Shown: positions 52,137-61,373, numbered from the stretch's first letter. The stretch is DNA of 64,000 nt from JAVKDP01 sp040222185 (GCA_040222185.1 JAVKDP010000079.1:1-64000); one strand, 5' to 3'. Numbers and translations: made by a program. The notes: a model not told the origin generated them from the letters alone.

Positions 52137-53327
52137 ATGATACGAAAAGCCTGGCCTTTATTTCTGATTATTCTTTTTCCAGTGAATTCATTTTCGCAGG
52201 AACTGGAAATGATTTATGAGAAAACTATGGAGGCTCTTGGGGGCGAAGAAGCACTGGAAGATGTGAGTTCGATTTACTCTTATGGAACCTGGAATTTCCC
52301 GGATGGTGAAGACATTCCATTTATCTACAGGAATTTGGACCCAGATATGGCACGTTTCGATTTTGACGTATCAGGTACAAGGTATTCTTACTCAAACTAT
52401 GGGAGAAAGGGCTGGACTTCGTCGCCAGACTACTTTGAAGAAATACTTGGCTCAGTAAGTGGGAAAGAAGCAATACTAATCAGGCATTCATTTCTATACA
52501 CTAATAACCTTATAGGCTATAAGAAAAAGGGTCTGGAGCTGGAATTCGAAGGTTCAATCCAATATATGAATAAAGAGGTTTGGTTAATACGGGTTCTGGG
52601 TTTTGAAAACCGTGAAGAACTTTACTATATCTCAAAAGACGATTATCTCCCTTTCATAAAACAGACATACATCGAAAGCAGAGGAAGGGAAATTGTTGTT
52701 AACTATAACATCAGGGGATATAATAGAGTAGGGAGCTTGTTGCTTCCGAGTAAAGTTATGGTTTCTTCTGATGTTGTTAACCTGTCTATAAATTATTCTA
52801 CGTATGTGTTGAATAGAAACATGGATAAAGAGTACTTTAGGGATCCTAACGAAATTGACTACAACACAAATACCTTGAGTTTAACAAAAGAAAAAGCACA
52901 GGATTACATTCACACCAGAATCCCGATAACCAAAGCAATGGGTTTTGAAGTTGAGCGGTTAACTACTGATGAGGTTAGTATGACGGCCCCGATAGCTGCG
53001 AATGTAAATCATTTAAAGTCCGCTTTTGGTGGATCTGTAGATAGCTTATTTCTGACTGTGGGATGGACCTATATTCGTCTTCTTATTGATCACATTGAAC
53101 CAACCCCTGTGATAATTGGCAATAAAGGTGCTACTACTTTCCAGAGACCGATTACAGATGACTTCAGGGCCAGGATAGAAATCCCGTCAAGCAGAACCAT
53201 CAAAGATTTCCTTAAAACATTTAATCGGGAAGGAAGAGCCCGTATTTCACTCAATGCAATTATTGAGGATCAGGGGAAGACCTACGCTACCTTTGAAGGA
53301 AATTATGTAGTAGTTAAGAAGGAGTAG
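52137..53327 (+). CDS. Exported LolA-like domain fused to a YiiD-type thioesterase domain
   Basis: 396 aa, one uninterrupted frame. A signal peptide (1-20, cleavage near SFS-QE) is followed by MIYEKTMEALGGEEALEDVSSIYSYGTW, the opening of LolA/LolB-fold outer-membrane-lipoprotein-like domains (about 22-235). From about 255 the sequence switches to a hot-dog thioesterase of the YiiD C-terminal type: IPITKAMGFEVERL, SAFGGSVDSLFLTVGW, FQRPITDDFRARIEI and GRARISLNAIIED. An internal ATG at 52821 (M229) could in principle start a separate cytoplasmic thioesterase. Exported YiiD-type domains are unusual; substrate unknown. Confidence 0.75.
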   Translation: MIRKAWPLFLIILFPVNSFSQELEMIYEKTMEALGGEEALEDVSSIYSYGTWNFPDGEDIPFIYRNLDPDMARFDFDVSGTRYSYSNYGRKGWTSSPDYFEEILGSVSGKEAILIRHSFLYTNNLIGYKKKGLELEFEGSIQYMNKEVWLIRVLGFENREELYYISKDDYLPFIKQTYIESRGREIVVNYNIRGYNRVGSLLLPSKVMVSSDVVNLSINYSTYVLNRNMDKEYFRDPNEIDYNTNTLSLTKEKAQDYIHTRIPITKAMGFEVERLTTDEVSMTAPIAANVNHLKSAFGGSVDSLFLTVGWTYIRLLIDHIEPTPVIIGNKGATTFQRPITDDFRARIEIPSSRTIKDFLKTFNREGRARISLNAIIEDQGKTYATFEGNYVVVKKE

Positions 53328-53341
53328 TTTTTTCTTAACTA
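53311..53341. terminator. Hairpin between convergent genes
   Basis: A 10-bp stem TAGTTAAGAA / TTCTTAACTA with an 11-base T-containing loop spans the stop of the thioesterase fusion and the end of the YCII gene. No T-run follows the stem, so terminator activity is uncertain. Confidence 0.35.
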
Positions 53342-53658
53342 ACTACCGGCCTGACCATTATCTCGAAATAATTTAGAAGTGGACAGGTTTTAGCCGTAAA
53401 AATTGCTTCGTCCAAATCTTTTGCCAGGATTATGGTATATCCAAGGATGATTTCTTTAGCTTCGATAAAAGCACCATCTGTTTCAACCGTATTATGATCA
53501 ATAATATGAGCTCCGAAATCATCCAATCTCTGAGAATCGAAATGCTGATCACCAAGTTTCTCGATCCATTTTATATGATGATGAATTCGTTCTTTAAGTG
53601 CTTCATCAGAGGTGTCGACTCCTTCTTGCCCCCGAAAAAGTAACATGTATTTTTTCAT
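53335..53658 (-). CDS. YCII-related (DGPF) domain protein
   Basis: 107 aa. MKKYMLLFRGQEG... and the closing ILAKDLDEAIFTAKTCPLL are the dimeric alpha+beta barrel pattern of YCII/DGPF proteins, some of which are fused to sigma factors. Binds an unknown ligand. Its start overlaps the DUF2461 stop by four bases (ATGA), giving a translationally linked trio with the TfoX-like gene. Confidence 0.82.
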   Translation of the reverse strand: MKKYMLLFRGQEGVDTSDEALKERIHHHIKWIEKLGDQHFDSQRLDDFGAHIIDHNTVETDGAFIEAKEIILGYTIILAKDLDEAIFTAKTCPLLNYFEIMVRPVVS

Positions 53659-54314
53659 CCAAACGCTTTATTTAAAAATGAATGTAAAGGCTGGATGGCA
53701 CTATAATACTCCAATAACCTCCCCGCCTGGTTAGATTCATTAATAAACTCAGAAGTTGGCAATTTTGCCATAGCGTAAAATTGCTTGTTTAAGATGTATG
53801 GTGTTTTAGTAATTACAGCTTGAAAATCAGGTCCTATTCGCTTGTTTTGCTCTCCCTGAAGCTCTCCAAAGTATTTTTTAAAAGATGAAGATTCGATAAT
53901 AGAAAGGAACTCATCTGTATGACCCGCAATGAGTAAACGTACATTTTTGAGCGCGGAACTACTTAATTGGTATAATCCTCCCCCTATATGGACATAGTCG
54001 GCTCCGATGCCCAGATAAAACCCTGGTAACTCTGATTTCTTGCCACCTGGAGATAAGCCGGATTTCATCATAAGGTTATAAGGAGTTTTATCTTTTGAAA
54101 ACCTGATGTCCCTGTTTATTCGGAAGAGTGATTTTTTAGCGTCTGGTAAAATGGTTGGTTCCAATTCCATTACTCCCGGAATCAGAGACTCTACTAATTC
54201 AATGAACGGTTTCCGAACCTCTTTTTCATATTCAGAACGATGTAAATCAAACCACTCTTTGTTATTGTTATTAGCCAGTTCGTTAAAAAAGGCGATGTAT
54301 TCTTGATTAATCAT
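53655..54314 (-). CDS. DUF2461 family protein
   Basis: 219 aa. The family start FFNELANNNNKEWFDLHRSEYEKEV is followed by RINRDIRFSKDKTPYNLMMKSGLSPGG and GFYLGIGADYVHIGGGLYQLSSSAL, which match DUF2461 (YcfH/TIGR02453-like). Function unknown; cytoplasmic. Overlaps by four bases with both the YCII and TfoX-like genes. Confidence 0.88.
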   Translation of the reverse strand: MINQEYIAFFNELANNNNKEWFDLHRSEYEKEVRKPFIELVESLIPGVMELEPTILPDAKKSLFRINRDIRFSKDKTPYNLMMKSGLSPGGKKSELPGFYLGIGADYVHIGGGLYQLSSSALKNVRLLIAGHTDEFLSIIESSSFKKYFGELQGEQNKRIGPDFQAVITKTPYILNKQFYAMAKLPTSEFINESNQAGRLLEYYSAIQPLHSFLNKAFG

Positions 54315-54640
54315 GATTCTATTAATGTTAATGCTTCTCCTGCAAGGTCTTTCCAGAGGTGGTGTTCGGAATATGGAACTTCAAACCACCCGGCTAAGGG
54401 AGCTTTTTTCTTGAATGGATTGAAAGGATACGTTTCAAATTTTTGTTCGTCAGGAATAAATGTCTTTCCCAGTTTAAATACCATTCTGTTATTCTTAGAT
54501 AAAAAGGTGAAGACCTTTCCTTTGTACTTTATTGCCGGTGAGCTCATCATTACTCCAATGGTTACATCACGGTACAGCGATACCATTTCATTCCTGATTT
54601 GCTCAAAAAGAAGTTGTTCTTGTTCCATGTCGTTTCTCAT
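54311..54640 (-). CDS. TfoX N-terminal domain-like protein
   Basis: 109 aa from the ATG at 54640; the TTG at 54670 and an ATG at 54628 are alternatives. VTIGVMMSSPAIKYKGKVFTFL and RMVFKLGKTFIPDEQKF are the TfoX_N-like pattern (ligand-binding single domain, without the competence C-domain). Co-translated with the DUF2461 and YCII genes (four-base overlaps). Not a competence regulator by itself. Confidence 0.75.
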   Translation of the reverse strand: MRNDMEQEQLLFEQIRNEMVSLYRDVTIGVMMSSPAIKYKGKVFTFLSKNNRMVFKLGKTFIPDEQKFETYPFNPFKKKAPLAGWFEVPYSEHHLWKDLAGEALTLIES

Positions 54641-54753
54641 ATAACAAATAACCTTTTGTTTTGGGGACAAGCAAAATTAGGTTGTATTCCACACATTTCA
54701 GTGCAACAAAAATCCTATATTTGCAGGCGAATACGAATCTTTAATAAGTAAAA

Positions 54754-56034
54754 ATGCTTCTCAAAAATCTTCGCCCTGTAAGTAAAACCCATTCTGGAAG
54801 TGAAACCATTGATATCCGGGTTTCCGATGGGATAATCAAAGAAACAGGAACAGGTCTAAAAGCAGGAAAAGATGAAGAAAGCCACGACTTTGGTGGAGCT
54901 TATGTAAGTCCGGGTTGGATGGATATGCACATACATCTAAGAGAACCAGGTTATGAGCATAAAGAGACTATCAAAACAGGAACTGATGCTGCAGCATTTG
55001 GCGGGTTTACAGCCGTGGCTTGTATGCCAAATACAAACCCAGCTACACATACCAGGGATGTTGTAGAATACATCATCAAAAAGGCAGAAGACTCTGCGGT
55101 AGATGTACATCCAATCGGATGCGTTACCAAAGATCGAAAAGGAGAGTCCATTGCAGAAATGGGGGACATGAAAGATGGTGGAGCCGTAGCATTTAGTGAC
55201 GATGGGGATCCGGTTTATGATTCACAAGTTATGCGTGTGGCTTTGGAGTATTCTTCTATGCTTGGTATTCCAATTATTAATCATGAAGAAGACTTAGATC
55301 TATCTCGTCCGGGGCATATGAACGAAGGCCGTGTCTCAACAAAACTTGGTTTAGAAGGAACTCCCGGAATCGCTGAAGAAGTAATGATTGCAAGAGATAT
55401 TCTGCTAGCTGAATTTACCGGAGGGCATGTTCATGTAGCTCATATCAGTACCAGGGAAGGTGTTGATTTGGTTAGAAGAGGTAAAGCGAAAGGAATTAAA
55501 GTTACTACGGAAGTTTGTCCTCATCACTTCGATCTGACCGATGAAGAGATTGACACTCAGAAATTTGACACAAATTTCAAAATGCATCCACCGCTGAGAA
55601 CCCAGGATGATGTAGATGCTATGGTTGAGGGACTTGTTGATGGTACTATAGATGTAATTTGCACAGATCATGCACCACATGCTATCGAAGAAAAAGAAGT
55701 TGAGTTTATTTATGCTCCGAATGGCATCATAGGCTTGGAAACGGCATGGTCTATTTCAAATATGAAGCTTTTCAAGACCAAAAAACTGGATTTACAACAG
55801 TTGGTAGAAAAACTAAGTTACAATCCACGGGAGATTCTGAATCTTGAAGAACTCAGTTTAGAAGCAGGTGCAAAAGCTAATCTAACGTTCTTTAACACCG
55901 ATGAGGAATGGACATTTACAAAGGCTAATGTACGTTCAAAATCAAAGAACTCTCCATACCTTGACAAAAAACTGACAGGAAGAGCAGTGGGTATCTTCAA
56001 TAAAGGTCAACTTGTACTGAATAAAATTAGATAG
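54754..56034 (+). CDS. pyrC: Dihydroorotase (class I)
   Basis: 426 aa. Metal-binding DMHIHLREPG (H59, H61) opens the amidohydrolase barrel, with MPNTNPATH, the histidines in INHEED and VAHIST, and ICTDHAPHA (aspartate base) later, all as in class I dihydroorotases. It closes carbamoyl aspartate to dihydroorotate in pyrimidine synthesis. No pyrB is next to it. It opens a rightward series with the nuclease and tsaB (3-base gap and one-base overlap). Confidence 0.9.
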   Translation: MLLKNLRPVSKTHSGSETIDIRVSDGIIKETGTGLKAGKDEESHDFGGAYVSPGWMDMHIHLREPGYEHKETIKTGTDAAAFGGFTAVACMPNTNPATHTRDVVEYIIKKAEDSAVDVHPIGCVTKDRKGESIAEMGDMKDGGAVAFSDDGDPVYDSQVMRVALEYSSMLGIPIINHEEDLDLSRPGHMNEGRVSTKLGLEGTPGIAEEVMIARDILLAEFTGGHVHVAHISTREGVDLVRRGKAKGIKVTTEVCPHHFDLTDEEIDTQKFDTNFKMHPPLRTQDDVDAMVEGLVDGTIDVICTDHAPHAIEEKEVEFIYAPNGIIGLETAWSISNMKLFKTKKLDLQQLVEKLSYNPREILNLEELSLEAGAKANLTFFNTDEEWTFTKANVRSKSKNSPYLDKKLTGRAVGIFNKGQLVLNKIR

Positions 56035-56037
56035 GAT

Positions 56038-57522
56038 ATGAAGCACTTTTTATTAATTCCGTTTCTATTAATCACAACCCTTGGCTGTATAGCTCAACAA
56101 ACTGAGCGAGCAGAAGAGTATACCCTCGTTACTTATAATATTGAGAATCTGTTTGATGCAGATGGCATTTCGGTATTTGACGATTATAAAACAAAGGATA
56201 GAAACGGGAATGACCAGTACACAAAAGAAGATGTATTAACTAAAATCCAGAATGCTATCCAGGTATTAAAGGAATACAATGATGGTAAGGGACCTGATAT
56301 CGCTGTATTGGTGGAGCTGGAAAGTGATTTTTCGAAATCAGATGGAGTTTCTTACGCAGATGCAGGAGATTTTTTAGGAAGGTATTCCTACACAACTATC
56401 GATAAGATGTTGACTTCTGAATTTGATGAAAAGGTTGCTGGTTTACCTTCAGAATGGCTTTTACTTAAAGGTATGGTAGATGCCGGAATGTGGAATTATC
56501 AGATTGAAGTAGGATATAGTAACAGGGACGAAAATGGCGAACCAGAGAATGTGCAAAAGACAGCAGTCTTCTCCAGGTTTCCAATCTTAAAAGAAAAAAC
56601 GAAAATTCATCCTTTAGTAAGGGCCAGGCCCATCCTGGAAACCTGGATTGATGTAGATGGAAACGAACTCGTTGTTTTTGCGAATCACTGGAAATCGGGT
56701 GCGGGCAACGCTGATATGGAAGTCTTAAGATTACAAAACGCTGAAGTACTTCGGGCAAGGTTAGACGAATTGATTGAAGAGAATCCTGTAGTAGATTTTG
56801 TATTGGCAGGTGACTTCAACTCAGACTATAATCAAAAGGCCAGGTACGAATTCGAAAAAACGGCTCTGGATGATGTACTAGGAACTCACGATACTTTTAA
56901 TCTTTGGTACAATTATCCAATTAATAAGAGAGGAAGCGATACCTACCGGGGATACTGGGGGACTTTGATGCAGATTATGATCTCTAATTCGCTTATGGAT
57001 GCATCAGGAATCAGCTATGTAAAGGATTCTTTTGATAGAGGAGACTTTGGATTCAATACCCATAGTACCTCAGGTGAGCCAAAACGTTGGAGCTCTACAT
57101 TTACAGGAAGTGGTTTTTCTGATCACTTACCAGTATCAATGAGGTTCAGTATTTCAAATGGTAGTGAAGTTCATATTGAATCTTCAGCCATGGCAGAAGA
57201 AGAATGGCAACCTATACCGGTAACCTATGAAATCCCATCTGAGTACCTAACGGAAGAAGAGTTTTTTGCAGAGGCTCCCGAGAATCAGCCTGAGTTTTTT
57301 AACGAGTATTTTTATCTCTCAGCAACAGTTACAGAGGACTATGACTTCATAGTGAATGGTACAACTTATGATGTATACACACCTTCTTTCCGACTAAATG
57401 AGGTTTTGAGTGAAGTAAAGGGAACAGATATTGAGATCAAGTTTTATGGCCGGTTTTCTCAATTCCGTGGTAATTGGCAGTTTGTAGTAGAAGCCCCTGA
57501 TTTTTTAATTATTACCGAGTAA
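56038..57522 (+). CDS. Secreted endonuclease/exonuclease/phosphatase family protein with C-terminal extension
   Basis: 494 aa. Signal peptide ending GCIAQ (possible lipobox cysteine 17). EEP fold: TLVTYNIENLFD, LVELE, VFANHWKSG, VLAGDFNSD and SGFSDHLPV, the usual divalent-metal nuclease/phosphodiesterase residues. After about residue 390 a 100-residue extension (TVTEDYDFIVNGTTYDVY...WQFVVEAPDFLIITE) of beta character follows. It could degrade extracellular DNA or hydrolyse a phospholipid headgroup. The stop overlaps the tsaB ATG by one base. Confidence 0.87.
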   Translation: MKHFLLIPFLLITTLGCIAQQTERAEEYTLVTYNIENLFDADGISVFDDYKTKDRNGNDQYTKEDVLTKIQNAIQVLKEYNDGKGPDIAVLVELESDFSKSDGVSYADAGDFLGRYSYTTIDKMLTSEFDEKVAGLPSEWLLLKGMVDAGMWNYQIEVGYSNRDENGEPENVQKTAVFSRFPILKEKTKIHPLVRARPILETWIDVDGNELVVFANHWKSGAGNADMEVLRLQNAEVLRARLDELIEENPVVDFVLAGDFNSDYNQKARYEFEKTALDDVLGTHDTFNLWYNYPINKRGSDTYRGYWGTLMQIMISNSLMDASGISYVKDSFDRGDFGFNTHSTSGEPKRWSSTFTGSGFSDHLPVSMRFSISNGSEVHIESSAMAEEEWQPIPVTYEIPSEYLTEEEFFAEAPENQPEFFNEYFYLSATVTEDYDFIVNGTTYDVYTPSFRLNEVLSEVKGTDIEIKFYGRFSQFRGNWQFVVEAPDFLIITE

Positions 57523-58190
57523 TGGTTCTTGCCTACGAAACAGCAACGGACGTTTGCTCTGTATCTTTTCAGGATAATAGTGGAGAAATTTTCGAGAAAC
57601 GAATACAGGGAAGAAGCGTTCATTCTGACAACCTGTTTCTTTTTACTAGTGAATTAATGTCTGAGCATTCATTTCAAATGAAGGATGTAAAAGCTGTTTT
57701 GGTTAGTAATGGTCCAGGATCGTATACAGGGTTAAGAATAGCCGCCAGCGCCATTAAAGGCATATTATTTGGGCTAGATACCCCTCTTTTTGAAGTGAAT
57801 ACATTAGCAGGATTTGCAAAAGGTGTGTCAGGTATTGGCGAGAGCACGAGAATCCACGCGGTTATTGATGCCCGGCGAACCCATGTTTATCACCAGTTGT
57901 TTTCAACTGAAGGCGGGTTTTCTTCTATATCCCAATTAATGATTAAGGAAATTGCTGAGGTAGAATCCGAATTTGAAACTGGAGAAATACTTATTGGAAC
58001 AGGTATTAACCGGTTTTCGAAATCTTCATTAAGTGAAGTAAAAACATTTGATTCAGAATTTATTTCTGCCTCGAATCTGATTCGTTTGTTTGAAGAAGAA
58101 ACAAGCAATACTTTCTGTAAAGAAGTGTCAGTAGAGGAATTAAATCCAAACTATATAACCAGTAATCAAGTAAATAATTCTGCGTCTTAA
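57522..58190 (+). CDS. tsaB: tRNA t6A biosynthesis protein TsaB
   Basis: 222 aa, ASKHA fold. VLAYETATDVCSVSF, RSVHSDNLFLF, VLVSNGPGSYTGLRI and HAVIDARRTHVYHQLF are characteristic of TsaB, a partner of TsaD in making t6A37 on tRNA. It lacks the C-terminal ATP motifs of TsaD. One-base overlap with the upstream nuclease gene. Confidence 0.92.
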   Translation: MVLAYETATDVCSVSFQDNSGEIFEKRIQGRSVHSDNLFLFTSELMSEHSFQMKDVKAVLVSNGPGSYTGLRIAASAIKGILFGLDTPLFEVNTLAGFAKGVSGIGESTRIHAVIDARRTHVYHQLFSTEGGFSSISQLMIKEIAEVESEFETGEILIGTGINRFSKSSLSEVKTFDSEFISASNLIRLFEEETSNTFCKEVSVEELNPNYITSNQVNNSAS

Positions 58191-58250
58191 TCTCATTCAG
58201 AATTAAGCCAAAGAATCTTTATTTTAGCTGAAATTTGAAAAACGGAGTTT

Positions 58251-59096
58251 ATGTCCTGGTTTAAAAGAAAAGACGAAAACATTCAGACTTCAACCAAAAA
58301 AGAGATGCCAGAAGGTGTCTGGGTTAAAGTGCCAACAACAGGTGAAACTATTCACCAACGAGAATTAGAGGACAATTTTTTTGTAGATCCTTTAAGCGGC
58401 TATCATTTCCGTGTTGGTAGTAAAAAGTATTTTGAGATCTTATTTGATGGTGGAAAACATAAAGTTATTGGCGAAGATATCGTCTCAGGAGATCCGCTTG
58501 AATTTACAGATCGTAAAAAATACAGGGACAGAATAAAAGAATCCCAGGCAAAAACCGGTTTATCTGATGCTGCCAGTATTGGTGTAGGTAAAATGAATGG
58601 TATCGATATTGTGGTAGGATGTATGGATTTCAGCTTCATTGGTGGAAGCATGGGTTCAGTAGTAGGAGAGAGACTTGGAGTTGCTATAGATCACGCCCGT
58701 GAGAATAAATTTCCGTTGATCATCATCTCTCAGACAGGTGGTGCCCGTATGATGGAGAGTGTTCTCAGTTTGATGCAGATGGCAAAAACATCAGCAAAAC
58801 TTGCTCAATTAGATGAGGCTGGTGTACCGTATATATCATATATGACAGACCCAACTACAGGTGGTGTAACAGCCAGTTACTCAATGCTTGGTGATTTTAA
58901 TGTTGCAGAACCCGGCGCTTTAATTGGTTTCGCCGGCCCTCGTGTTATTCGCCAGACGATAGGCAGAGACTTGCCCGAAGGGTTTCAGACAGCAGAGTAT
59001 TTATTGGAACATGGATTTTTGGACTTTATAGTTCCAAGAACAGAGATGAAGGCTAAACTTACTCAGCTTTTAAAGCTTATTTTACATAAAAAATAG
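58251..59096 (+). CDS. accD: Acetyl-CoA carboxylase carboxyltransferase subunit beta, zinc ribbon lost
   Basis: 281 aa. The carboxyltransferase core is standard: GSMGSVVGERLGVAIDHA, SQTGGARMMESVLSLMQMAK, YMTDPTTGGVTASYSMLGD, GALIGFAGPRVIRQTI. But the N-terminal C4 zinc ribbon, normally KCxxC and VCPxC, reads KVPTT (27-31) and VDPLS (45-49), so all four cysteines are replaced while the surrounding residues (ELEDNFFV, GYHFR) remain. It makes malonyl-CoA together with AccA, not seen here. The ribbon may still fold, or its regulatory RNA-binding role may be lost. Confidence 0.93.
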   Translation: MSWFKRKDENIQTSTKKEMPEGVWVKVPTTGETIHQRELEDNFFVDPLSGYHFRVGSKKYFEILFDGGKHKVIGEDIVSGDPLEFTDRKKYRDRIKESQAKTGLSDAASIGVGKMNGIDIVVGCMDFSFIGGSMGSVVGERLGVAIDHARENKFPLIIISQTGGARMMESVLSLMQMAKTSAKLAQLDEAGVPYISYMTDPTTGGVTASYSMLGDFNVAEPGALIGFAGPRVIRQTIGRDLPEGFQTAEYLLEHGFLDFIVPRTEMKAKLTQLLKLILHKK

Positions 59097-59126
59097 CCAG
59101 CTAGTTCGCATCTGCTTTAATAAATG

Positions 59127-59152
59127 CATTGATATAACTCATTCTATCAATG
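59127..59152. repeat. Inverted repeat between accD and obg
   Basis: CATTGATA / TATCAATG, 8-bp arms with a 10-base spacer, 30 bases after the accD stop. Either a weak accD terminator or a site for a regulator of obg-dprA; no T-run follows. Confidence 0.35.
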
Positions 59153-59272
59153 TGTAAATTCACGCCATCATTTGTATAGCTTAATGACTAACTTTGATGT
59201 CGAAAATCTCTAATAGTTAATGTTGAATAGTTATTAGTTGATAACTGGTAACTACGTACAAAAAACTAACAA

Positions 59273-60286
59273 ATGCGCTTCGCTGACTACGCCAAAATTT
59301 ATGTAACTGCCGGAAATGGTGGTGCCGGATCTTCTCATTTCAGAAGAGAAAAATATATTCCAAAAGGTGGCCCTGATGGTGGTGACGGTGGTAAAGGAGG
59401 AAGTATTATTCTTAAAGGGAATACTCAGCTAAATACCATTCTGGATCTTAGATATAAAAAATACATAAAGGCGAAACATGGAATAAATGGTTCAAAAAGC
59501 AAGAAAACCGGTGCTGACGGACCTAATATTATTCTCGAAGTGCCTCTTGGAACTGTAGCTTTTGATGCTGAAACAAGGGAGAGGATTGGTGAAATCACCG
59601 AAGATCAACAAAAGTTAATTATTGCGGAAGGTGGAAAAGGTGGTTTGGGAAACTGGCACTTTAGAAGCTCAACCAATCAAACTCCCCAATATGCACAAGA
59701 AGGAAAGCCGGGCCAGGAAAGGGTAGTTGAGCTGGAATTGAAACTCATAGCTGATGTTGGACTTGTAGGCTTTCCAAATGCGGGGAAAAGCACATTGCTA
59801 GCTGCACTGTCAGAAGCAAAGCCAAAAATTGCTGATTATCCGTTTACAACTTTGGAACCTAACCTGGGTGTTGTAAAATTCTCTGATTACAGGAGTTTCG
59901 TGATGGCAGATATTCCGGGTATCATTGAAGAAGCCAGCCAGGGGAAAGGACTGGGTATCCAGTTCCTTCGACATATTGAAAGGAATAATGTGCTCCTGTT
60001 TATGGTAAGTGCAGAGAATGATATCGCCTACGAATACAATGCACTGGTAAATGAGTTAAAAAATTATCGCAAAGATTTGCTAGACAAACCACATATTTTA
60101 GCCGTTACTAAAATGGATTTAAAACAAGGGTTTAAGCTAGAAGAAGAGTTGCATTTTGACAAAGAAATTCCCGTTATTTATATCTCTTCAGCCACCGGTC
60201 ATGGGGTTGATGAGTTAAGAGAAACTCTTTGGTCAAAAATTCAAGATGCAAAACAAATCAACGCTGAGGACGCTGCTGGCGCTTAG
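59273..60286 (+). CDS. obg: GTPase Obg/CgtA
   Basis: 337 aa. Glycine-rich Obg fold (1-158: GNGGAGSSHFRREKYIPKGGPDGGDGGKGG), then the GTPase with P-loop GFPNAGKST, switch II ADIPGI and the TKMDL specificity motif. No C-terminal OCT domain, as is common outside Firmicutes. Essential large-ribosomal-subunit assembly GTPase. Its end overlaps dprA by 41 bases. Confidence 0.95.
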   Translation: MRFADYAKIYVTAGNGGAGSSHFRREKYIPKGGPDGGDGGKGGSIILKGNTQLNTILDLRYKKYIKAKHGINGSKSKKTGADGPNIILEVPLGTVAFDAETRERIGEITEDQQKLIIAEGGKGGLGNWHFRSSTNQTPQYAQEGKPGQERVVELELKLIADVGLVGFPNAGKSTLLAALSEAKPKIADYPFTTLEPNLGVVKFSDYRSFVMADIPGIIEEASQGKGLGIQFLRHIERNNVLLFMVSAENDIAYEYNALVNELKNYRKDLLDKPHILAVTKMDLKQGFKLEEELHFDKEIPVIYISSATGHGVDELRETLWSKIQDAKQINAEDAAGA

Positions 60287-61373
60287 CATAATACCTGGTT
60301 TGGGAGTCAGGAGAGCTCGCCAGCTGGTTTTAACATGTGAAGATATTACGTCCATCTTCAAGCTCACAAAAAAAGAACTACAACGCTTTGAAGGTATAGG
60401 AGAGGCATCAGCACTTTCTATTCTGGCCTTTAAGGATTGGGATAAAGTAGATTCGATTCTATTAGAGACAGAGAGGGATGGAGCATACATTGTATCTTTA
60501 ACAGAACCCGAATATCCAGCGCTTCTAAAGCAGATTTATGATCCACCTATTTTGCTATGGGTAAAAGGGAATGTAAAAGCGCTGTCAAGACCTGGAGTAG
60601 GAGTAATTGGAACACGAAATGCGACTACCTACGGTAAGAAAAAAGCCATCGGATTTACCCAGGAGCTCAGTAAAGCAGGATTGGCAATTTTTAGTGGATT
60701 AGCATATGGAATTGATGCGTTAGCTCATAAAACAGCAGTTGAATCAAATGGTATCACAGTTGCGGTATTGGGCTCCGGAGTTGATAATATCTATCCCAGG
60801 AAACACGCAACACTTGCCAAAGATATCATAAAATCAGGTGGGGCTGTGATTTCAGAGTTTCCACCTGGCACAAATCCTGATGCCGGAAATTTTCCTGTCA
60901 GAAACAGAATTGTAAGTGGAATGAGCTTGGGAGTTCTGGTAATAGAGTCTGGGATACAAGGTGGGAGCATGATTACAGCAGATCTCGCATTAGATCAAAA
61001 CCGGGAAGTATTCGCAGTACCTCATCAATTGGATAATGCTTCCGGAACAGGATGTAACTACATCATAAAAAGAGGTACTGCAAAATTGGTTCAAACTGTA
61101 GATGATATTCTTGAAGAACTTCCCTTAGATGAATTGGCAGTCAGGACGAATGGAATAGCAATAGATAAATCTAATACGAGGCACTGGAAATCCGAAAACC
61201 TTGATGAACTTGGCATCAGTATTTGTGAATTACTGGAAGAACAGGAATACCAGATTGATACCTTGAGTGATGAATTGAATGTGCATACCAGTGAGCTCCT
61301 GGTTAATTTATTAAACCTGGAGATGAAGGGTTTGATTACCCAAAAGGCGGGAAAGATTTTTGAATTAAAGTGA
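60246..61373 (+). CDS. dprA: DNA processing protein DprA
   Basis: 375 aa. Order: N-terminal SAM-like HhH region (LALSIIPGLGVRRARQLV, FEGIGEASALSI), Rossmann-like DprA domain (VGVIGTRNATTYG, FSGLAYGIDALAH, GSGVDNIYPRKH, EFPPGTNPDAGNFPVRNRIVSG) and a C-terminal winged-helix-like domain (about 315-375). It loads RecA onto incoming single-stranded DNA in transformation. The ATG at 60246 lies inside obg (41-base overlap). Stop codon falls inside the terminator stem. Confidence 0.93.
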   Translation: MQNKSTLRTLLALSIIPGLGVRRARQLVLTCEDITSIFKLTKKELQRFEGIGEASALSILAFKDWDKVDSILLETERDGAYIVSLTEPEYPALLKQIYDPPILLWVKGNVKALSRPGVGVIGTRNATTYGKKKAIGFTQELSKAGLAIFSGLAYGIDALAHKTAVESNGITVAVLGSGVDNIYPRKHATLAKDIIKSGGAVISEFPPGTNPDAGNFPVRNRIVSGMSLGVLVIESGIQGGSMITADLALDQNREVFAVPHQLDNASGTGCNYIIKRGTAKLVQTVDDILEELPLDELAVRTNGIAIDKSNTRHWKSENLDELGISICELLEEQEYQIDTLSDELNVHTSELLVNLLNLEMKGLITQKAGKIFELK

